From: Siphonodentalium dalli
Taxonomy: Eukaryota; Mollusca; Scaphopoda; Gadilida; Siphonodentaliidae
Assembly (NCBI GenBank): GCA_032622095.1
Contig: CP136068.1
Location: forward strand, 54,274,025-54,338,024
DNA length: 64,000 nucleotides
Direction: 5' to 3'
Below, one piece after another: positions 57,294-64,000 of the stretch. Position numbers and translations under genes: made by a program. The notes under the pieces are model-generated. The model did not search any database. It was not told the DNA's origin and saw only the letters and a list, made by a program, of their open reading frames with translations. Each line of letters opens with the position of its first letter. Position 1 is the stretch's first letter.

Positions 57294-57572
57294 CCCTTTC
57301 TTTATTAAATACTCATTGATGAGTAAATTCCCTTAAGAAATGTCACCGGAAACACAGGCATATTATTTTTTGGCCTAGCTGGTCTGTTGGACTTGTGTAT
57401 TCTGAACATTTCCCACCAATGAATAGCAATCCATCTGCAGTATTCTGCACTTGTATTATCAGTTCTTCTGTCTGTTGTCTGTTCATGTTTCCTGAACACC
57501 CCATGTGAATAATATACCATTCCAGTGTATAATTTTATAAGTAATGGGAGAATCCATTTAGTATATAAAGTG
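57294..57572 (+). mobile_element. TTAA MITE, family F3, best-preserved copy (279 bp)
   Basis: TTAA at 57290-57293 and 57573-57576. Ends CCCTTTCTTTATTAAAT and, reversed, CACTTTATATACTAAATGG. Interior: ACTCATTGATGAG palindrome, TTCTGAACATTTCCCACCAA, TGAATAATATACCATTCCAG. It serves as the reference for the family. Confidence 0.82.
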
Positions 57573-57576
57573 TTAA

Positions 57577-58194
57577 ATCAAATTTAATGTGCATGTCGTC
57601 TAATTCATTCCCATGATTTCATTCAAGATTCAATACGATTCTGATTATTAGACCAGATATGATATGACTTGCAGACTGGAAGGTTGGAGATTATTTTCTA
57701 GACAACTGATTTAACATTTGTTTGTATTGCCCATGTTTAATTTGTAAATGATGTATAACCAGTGATTTAAGAACAAACGCTGCTTGATTGTTTGATTTGG
57801 TTTGATGCCACGAGTTCGGTGCCAGCCATGTGTTTTTCACCTCTCATTATACTACCAAATGAACAAACAAATAGAAGCAATGATCCTGTTGTGTCTACTA
57901 AGTACATCTGCAGGGAGCTTGCCCGGTGCACATTCTCTTCTTCTCACAGGTTGAGCTTGGATTGATGCTCTAGCATGGAGATTTAGTGTGCCCAGATCCA
58001 TGTGACATATGGCAGCATGATGTGAGATGCACATAACCTTCTGAGTCATTGGGGGGGGGGTCCAAGGCACAAAGGGTTCACTTCATGAGATTATCAGAGG
58101 ATTTCCCTCAATGCCCTTTTAAATGTTGTGCCCCTCCCCCTTCTGGCACTGATTTGACTGTTTGATATGCATAGCATCTTGTTGAATATGTTGC
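57577..58194 (+). other. Intron, nothing recognised
   Basis: Unique sequence with a G10 run near 58051. Confidence 0.5.
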
Positions 58195-58696
58195 CCCATT
58201 GTATGTATATGAGACAATCATACCAGGTATTTAGTAATGGCCCCCATTGTATGTATATGAGACAATCATACCAGGTATTTAGTAATGGCCCCATTGTATG
58301 TATATGAGACAATCATACCAGGTATTTAGTAATGGCCCCCATTGTATGTATATGAGACAACCATACCAGGTATTTAGTAATGCCCCCCCCCCCCATTGTA
58401 TGTATATGAGACAATCATACCAGGTATTTAGTAATGGCCCCCATTGTATGTATATGAGACAATCATACCAGGTATTTAGTAATGGCCCCCATTGTATGTA
58501 TATGAGACAACCATACCAGGTATTTAGTAATGCCCCCCCCCCCCCATTGTAATGTATATGAGACAACCATACCAGGTATTTAGTAATGCCCCCCCCCCCC
58601 ATTGTATGTATATGAGACAATCATACCAGGTATTTAGTAATGGCCCCCATTGTATGTATATGAGACAATCATACCAGGTATTTAGTAATGGCCCCC
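58195..58696. repeat. Minisatellite, about 48-bp unit with variable C tract, about 10 copies
   Basis: Unit CATTGTATGTATATGAGACA then ATCATACCAGGTATTTAGTA and ATGG plus C4 to C14. The C tract length differs between units, while CAATCATACC/CAACCATACC variants travel with the long tract. Confidence 0.93.
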
Positions 58697-59693
58697 CACA
58701 TTATAGTTGGCAAACATAAACATGTTACTATACCAGATTATTGATTGATAGAGAGGTGGTTTAAATTCAATAAGATTTGTTTGGGATCTCTACGATTATA
58801 AGACAAGGTTAATGGAATGATGATGAACATCGAAGTAAGGACTCTTCAGAAAATCCTTGAATCTCTCACATGACTGAAGTGCTGATTCGTGGAATTCATG
58901 CCAAACGACTAACAGTAATGTGCAGAATGCGAGGAATTCTCTGTGTTTCCCCCCATGACAGTGATGTTATATAAGATTCTGCCAATATTTCTTGTCAGTT
59001 TCTTCATAATAAACATGATAATGTGAATTAAGGTAGCTGTCAGAAGTAAATTGATGATATTTGTTCTCTGACAAGAACATGGCGATATTCGTGTTCTTTG
59101 TCACATTCTCCTGTGTTGAATCCAGTGATATATGAAATTAGGACGCACATTAATACAGAACAGGTATTTTATACTGCAACTTAATGGAGCATTCTTCTGC
59201 TTGTCTGTCATATATTTACATTGTAATATAATAGTAACTGCAGACATCAAATAAATTAGGCCCATGATTGCAGACAGTTCACAAAAAATAAATTCTGAAT
59301 TAACAATTGATGATATACAGAATTGTTTTATGATAAATACAATTATTAAAACAAATTCATGAACTAAAATAAATACAACATATGTTGTATGAAAAGTATT
59401 GCATTTTAATAGCCTGCCAGGCTGCCACTCAAGACCCATTTATATGAATATCAGGGAGTTGGGGGGGGGGGGGGGGGGGCATAGTCCACATGCATCTCTC
59501 TTCTGCTGTGGCAGTCTCATCAAAGATATGTTTTAGGCTAGATCATGCCATGAGCCAGAATAGAGATTCATGGCATGATCTAGTTTAAGGCATACTTAAA
59601 TCATCTCCCAATGGCAGCTTGAGATAGGAAATTGAATTATATATATGTTATGGTGTAGTGGTAAAACAGCTACCGTATATTTAATCACAGTTT
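58697..59693 (+). other. Intron; poly-G and a minimal palindrome
   Basis: Unique sequence with a G run of about 20 at 59461-59479. At 59538-59583 CTAGATCATGCCATGA and its exact complement form a palindrome with a 14-nt loop, a minimal copy of the 36354-37700 element ends. Confidence 0.6.
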
Positions 59694-59700
59694 GATAAAA

Positions 59701-61189
59701 CAGGGTTTCTGCCAGGCCGGCTGCGGGTCCGTCCCACGGACCCATTCCCCCTGTCAGTCATTGCATAAATCCCGCTCATACACAAATAAATGACGCTATT
59801 AACAACTTATTCAGTCTTGCCTGTGTCGACAGGCTATATATCTACACTTATTTTCATTATTATTGACAAAATGTAATCGACAAAGTCCATCTCCTGAAAA
59901 AACAATAAGAAAGAGCGGGTCAAATAGCGACATTAGATACAGCGTAATACATGTCGCGGTAACATCAAAGAATGCCGGACTGTTGAGTGCGCATATTTTT
60001 GTGCACAGGATTCCATGGATGAAACTACTCACGCTCGAAGACCCCGTGCTATCGTATGATTACACAATTGGATCAAAGACCCAATTGCTGATTTTTATGC
60101 ACAGGATTTTCGTGGACGAAACTACCCAATGTTGATCATATTATTGCTGTATTATCATTTGTTTTGAGTTCGATGTAAGTGAAGTTCCTGAAAAATACAT
60201 GTGATTCTTTACGTGTGTTGATTATTATGCGTATATTGCCATGCATACTTAACAAAATCACAAAGTGATTTATTTCACAATAATACAGAACCTGTCCCAA
60301 ATCAGTCTTTACAGCGGTAATTCATAGTGACAACACCATTCATTTGAGCCATATTACATGCATGGAGGATAAACACGAACACAGACCCCCCCCAATATGG
60401 AAATAAAGTCAAAGTACGGTCAATAATAGTTTTGTTGTCCCGCCTGGGTCCCCAAGCACAATCAACGACGCACATGTTCACATTTCCCGCCAAAAACTCA
60501 ATTATATTTTATAACATGTTGGCTAAAACTCTGTTCTCTAGCTGTGGTCATCAGTTGTTGGACTAATACAGACTACCGGTATTGAACAAGCTATGCGTTC
60601 CGAGTGAAAGATTTTGCTACCATTAGTATTTCGCCGCTATAAATATCTCCTGCAGACAAACCCTGCAGTATGACGTAACAGCGCACAAATAGTTTTACAA
60701 TTGACAGAATATATAATCCTGTCAATTTCATCTTCACTGACGCTACTTGAAATTCTAAGAAATACTTTATTCAATTCTCCTTGCTAGGTATTATTGGTCA
60801 ATGCGTAGATGCTTTTTAGTGTTTAGATTCATTATACCTGTTGGAATCTTATTATAAGTTATAAATTTGTAATCACTGTATTAAACTCGTAGCTCGTTCA
60901 TTTATATAGTCTTCAATCAGACGGCAATCTTACGTACGTAATTAAATGACTAACTATTTGGATACCATCAACAGAATTAATGCACCCACGGAAATGATCG
61001 ACTTGCATAATATACGTAGCTTTGGATTGCTTTGTAGCTAGGACACTCAGGTGCAAGGAAATGGCTTCTTTTCAGTGTCAAATAACAAAATTTCCCCCCC
61101 CCCCCCCGACGAGACGAACCATGGTCGTCCCGTCGCGTTGGGTGTTTCCCCAATACGGACTCATTAATTTCCCCCTGGCGGAAACCCTG
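59701..61189. mobile_element. TIR element with CAGGGTTTCTGCCAGG ends and 7-bp target duplication (1489 bp)
   Basis: The left end is CAGGGTTTCTGCCAGG; the right end reversed is CAGGGTTTCCGCCAGG. GATAAAA flanks directly on both sides (59694-59700 and 61190-61196). It shares ends and 7-bp duplication size with 50301-51149. The interior has a C13 run (61085-61097) and frames of up to 90 codons (59863-60135), with a minus-strand partner, without recognisable transposase motifs. Confidence 0.8.
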
Positions 61190-61196
61190 GATAAAA

Positions 61197-61869
61197 GCAC
61201 AATTCTTCCAACTACCCCTGACTACTCTCAATGTATACCCATGGAGAAACATTCTCCTGGTGCTTCTGGTAACCCCTGACTCTCAATGTATACCCATGGA
61301 GAAACATTTCTCCTGGTAACCACTATTTGAGAGTTGGTGAGGGTGGCATTTGATGGTGTCCTGTAATGTCCATGGAAAGTTTAGTACGCTAGACTCTGGT
61401 ATTAAGTACATGGGTACTCACTAGGAAATTAGATTTCAACATGGACAGTTGATTGATTAACTCGACTAAAGTTCTCGCAATTTATCGAGGGGATGAATTC
61501 TCAGATCCCTCGATGGTATCTGATGAATTATCTAATCTTTTCATTCAAGTTTTTTTTCCTTCTTGGAACAAATTGGGATGGTATTGATTACAAAAAAATG
61601 ACCAAGCGAAAACATTGATTGAGTAGCTTGAGCGTGAGATAAGAGATTTATTCACAGTTTCATATTCCATATCATAAAACAAGTTCTCCTCGTCTTTCCA
61701 ACCAGTGACATCAGTTGAGACAGATGCTGGAAATGATCGATTCACTTCTTTTCCAGGTGTAGTGTAGCTAGGCATTTCAGTAGATCACAGAATATTGCCA
61801 ACAAATCACCATAATCAATACTATTTGTAGGTGGACCACACTTTAAACACTACTGTACAGGGGGTGAGA
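61197..61869 (+). other. Intron; one short duplication
   Basis: CTCAATGTATACCCATGGAG then AAACATT.CTCCTGG occurs twice (61229-61317). The rest is unique. Confidence 0.55.
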
Positions 61870-62465
61870 GAGTCACTTCACTAAAGTACAAGTGGTGCCT
61901 AGTCACTTCACTAAAGTACAATGGGTGGGGGAGTCACTACACTAAAGTACAATGGGTGGGGGAGTCACTACACTAAAGTACAATGGGTGGGGGAGTCACT
62001 ACACTAAAGTACAATGGGTGGGGGAGGCACTTCACTAAAGTACATGGGGTGGGGGAGTCACTACACTAAAGTACAATGGGTGGGGGAGTCACTACAATAA
62101 AGTACAATGGGTGGGGGAGTCACTACACTAAAGTACAATGGGTGGTGGAGGCACTTCACTAAAGTACAATGGGTGGGGGAGGCACTTCACTAAAGTACAA
62201 TGGGTGGGGGAGTCACTACACTAAAGTACAATGGGTGGGGGGGTGGAGGCACTTCACTAAAGTACAATGGGTGGGGGAGGCACTTCACTAAAGTACAATG
62301 GGTGGGGGAGTCACTACACTAAAGTACAATGGGTGGGGGAGTCACTACACTAAAGTACAATGGGTGGGGGAGTCACTACACTAAAGTACAATGGGTGGGG
62401 GAGTCACTACACTAAAGTACAATGGGTGGGGGAGGCACTTCACTAAAGTACAATGGGTGGGGGAG
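61870..62465. repeat. G-rich minisatellite, 31-bp unit, about 19 copies
   Basis: Unit AGTCACTACACTAAAGTACA then ATGGGTGGGGG, with a second variant GAGGCACTTCACTAAAG interspersed. It lies 1 kb upstream of exon C on the coding strand. Confidence 0.95.
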
Positions 62466-63466
62466 GAAATTCAGAAGAACATTATATCCTATTCCCAATC
62501 AGCTGTTCCTATTCATGTATATTTTTACAAGCCCCGAATGCTGCTAGAGGGCAATGGTGCCTCCTACTGCAATGCCAACATTTGTTTGTTTTGTCTTGTG
62601 TTTTTTATTTGTTAAATGTTTGTGCATCTTGATTTGTCATGTGACCAGCTAGTGAACTAACTAATCATGCAGCACTAGTTTCTGTGTTTGAAAGTAAAAT
62701 CATTGATAAAGAAATATGTGCATCATGTATCATGTCATGTGATCAGTTTAGTGCGATGTTATATCATAGTTGTGATATTGGTGTCTAAATACAGTTCTGC
62801 ATCTTGTTTAATAGTAATGTTAAATTATCAATAATAATAATAACAAACTAATCAGATTTGAGCCACAGTTGAGCATGAATTTAATAGGTACTAAAATGGG
62901 TACCAGTCAAATTCTCTATTATTAAAGGATGATGGCAGTCAAATGCCCAAGAAATAATGAACCTGTCTCTTTTATTTGGTTTTATCTATTAAAAGCAGGG
63001 ACATAGCAACATGGGTCATGATAATACGTCTTATCCCTTCAATATAATTTTAAAAGTTGAAAATTTTATGGATTAATGGCTTTAAAAAACCTGTTGACTC
63101 TATCATTTTATTCTATAATTTTTATTTGTACAAGTGTCAATATTAAAAAAAAATTATATGTTCTAATCTCTGATATGAAAATTTTTTAAGTTCTGGATTC
63201 CAACAGTCAATTGTTTTTTTTTGCTTTTTTTTTTTTTGTCGGTCAAACTGTGGTTTAATTGGACATTTTTTTAATGTTGCAGTATTTCTGGAGTAGTGGG
63301 TTTGAAACATTTGTGGTAAAGATTTTGTTAATATTTTTAATGATTATGATTTTCATAATGTAGCTGAGTGGGGGAATATTTAAAGTTTAGGTTAATAACC
63401 CTCCAGCAATGTCCCTGCAGACATGTTGCGTGTACAGATCACTACATGGTTTTGGGCATATTTCAG
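62466..63466 (+). other. Intron end before exon C
   Basis: AT-rich unique sequence with T- and A-runs (62825, 63200-63240), ending in GGTTTTGGGCATATTTCAG, the exon C acceptor. No other exon was recognised. Confidence 0.6.
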
Positions 63467-63528
63467 CACCATGGGGCTATCATCGACTCGGATATTGTCA
63501 GGCGGGAATGAGTGCGTCTTTCTCGCAA
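63467..63528 (+). CDS. Integrin alpha, beta-propeller exon C (PWGYHRLGYCQAG..)
   Basis: This 62-nt exon encodes (S)PWGYHRLGYCQAGMSASFSQ, where the Ser codon is completed by the T left over from exon B. GYH-[x]2-GYCQAG followed by a short S/F-rich strand is the family sequence that comes right after ..SPC.., and it normally continues into LGAPGS..WQG in the next exon. The acceptor is GCATATTTCAG ending at 63466, and the donor is GTAAGT at 63529. The phase (1 in, 0 out) fits exon B exactly. The small size explains why simple ORF scans miss it. The next exon is beyond the window. Confidence 0.94.
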
Positions 63529-63809
63529 GTAAGTCACTGTGTTCCCTAACTGAGTCCTAACATTAAAAAAATGCATGAATGTTTAGTTATGTTAAAGTGA
63601 TGAGAAATACATAAAGATATGGGCAGCCACCAGACTGGGATAAATTATGAGGTCAGACAGACTTCTCTCTGTCACAAAAAAATATGGCAAAGTGGATTTC
63701 TTCAAGGTTGAAGTATATACTAGAGAACTCATGACCAGGAAATATAAGATAGACGTGAATTGACATGAAAACTATTATTGAAAAATAAAGCTCAGTTTAT
63801 GAACTTTAT

Positions 63810-64000
63810 CACTTTATTTAATAACTTAGTCATTGACACATTAAAGTTCCCTTAGGAAATGTTCCAGTAATAAGTTCAACAAACGACCATTACTTATTAT
63901 CTGAACATTTCCCTCCAATAAATTGGACTCCTACACTTTTAGTCTGTCTCTTTTGATTATTTTTCCTGACCCTCCAGATGAATAATACTGTCTCTTTTGA
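63810..64000 (+). mobile_element. TTAA MITE, family F3 copy, cut by the window end
   Basis: CACTTTATTTAATAA start after TTAT, then TAGTCATTGACACATTAAAG, TTCCCTTAGGAAATGTTCCA and TTATCTGAACATTTCCCTCC; the interior matches 57294-57572. The right end lies beyond the window. Confidence 0.72.

Larger units (their letters stand above)
1..64000 (+). other. Integrin alpha gene, internal part (three exons, introns of 37.6 and 22.8 kb)
   Basis: The window lies inside one gene for an integrin alpha subunit, a type I membrane receptor that pairs with an integrin beta chain and binds extracellular matrix. Three exons with consensus splice sites (donors GTGAGT, GTGAGT, GTAAGT) join in frame: the first ends in phase 0, the second starts in phase 0 and ends in phase 1, and the third starts in phase 1. 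The joined product is about 98 residues of propeller blade 2. The signal peptide, the other blades, the calf domains, the transmembrane segment and the cytoplasmic tail are all outside. I looked for the preceding exon in 1-2859 and did not find it. The intact exons and splice sites indicate a functional gene rather than a pseudogene. The PS2 / alphaV-alpha5-alpha8 assignment rests on REPVGTC and YSPC; the exact ortholog is not resolved. Confidence 0.9.

Overview
This is animal (eukaryotic) genomic DNA. It is AT-rich, with widely spaced short exons bounded by GT-AG splice sites, a degenerate LINE, many small DNA-transposon derivatives and very many minisatellites. The repeat style (tandem modules of about 160-170 bp inside short interspersed elements, strings of GTCCGTCCG-type sequence, G/C homopolymers) suggests a lophotrochozoan, most likely a mollusc. 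That assignment is inference; no species can be named from the sequence.

The only host gene I can demonstrate is an integrin alpha subunit on the + strand. Three exons are visible: 2860-2972, 40547-40667 and 63467-63528. Their reading phases match exactly. Joined, they read ..QWFGATVQSSGENGMIV / ACAPRYVYFS..REPVGTCF..YSPCKN / S-PWGYHRLGYCQAG.., which is blade 2 of the N-terminal beta-propeller in the PS2 / alphaV-alpha5-alpha8 group. The introns are about 37.6 kb and 22.8 kb. Earlier and later exons lie outside the window, so nearly everything else here is intron.

Region by region: 1-2859 is the end of an upstream intron with two small DNA elements. 2973-40546 is the first large intron. It holds nested inverted repeats (5.1-6.3 kb), a frameshifted LINE 3' end (7.9-8.6 kb), a tandem-repeat element split by a TIR element with a TTA target duplication (9.7-12.8 kb), a run of minisatellites (13.4-18.7 kb), a quiet stretch (19.1-24.9 kb), a long-TIR element (25.9-27.1 kb), a hAT-like insertion with an 8-bp target duplication (32.9-33.5 kb), a Mutator-like element with perfect 65-bp TIRs and a 9-bp target duplication (34.2-35.4 kb), and inverted-repeat elements nested in one another (36.4-37.7 kb). 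40668-63466 is the second large intron. It holds a minisatellite split by a TTAA-flanked element (43.2-44.7 kb), two elements sharing CAGGGTTTC ends and 7-bp target duplications (50.3 and 59.7 kb), a satellite split by a 676-bp insertion (52.0-53.4 kb) and several more minisatellites.

Nothing suggests an operon or a multi-gene system. The main interest is the insertion history. Several insertions landed inside tandem arrays, so neighbouring uninterrupted repeat units act as built-in empty sites and define element ends and target duplications without outside data.
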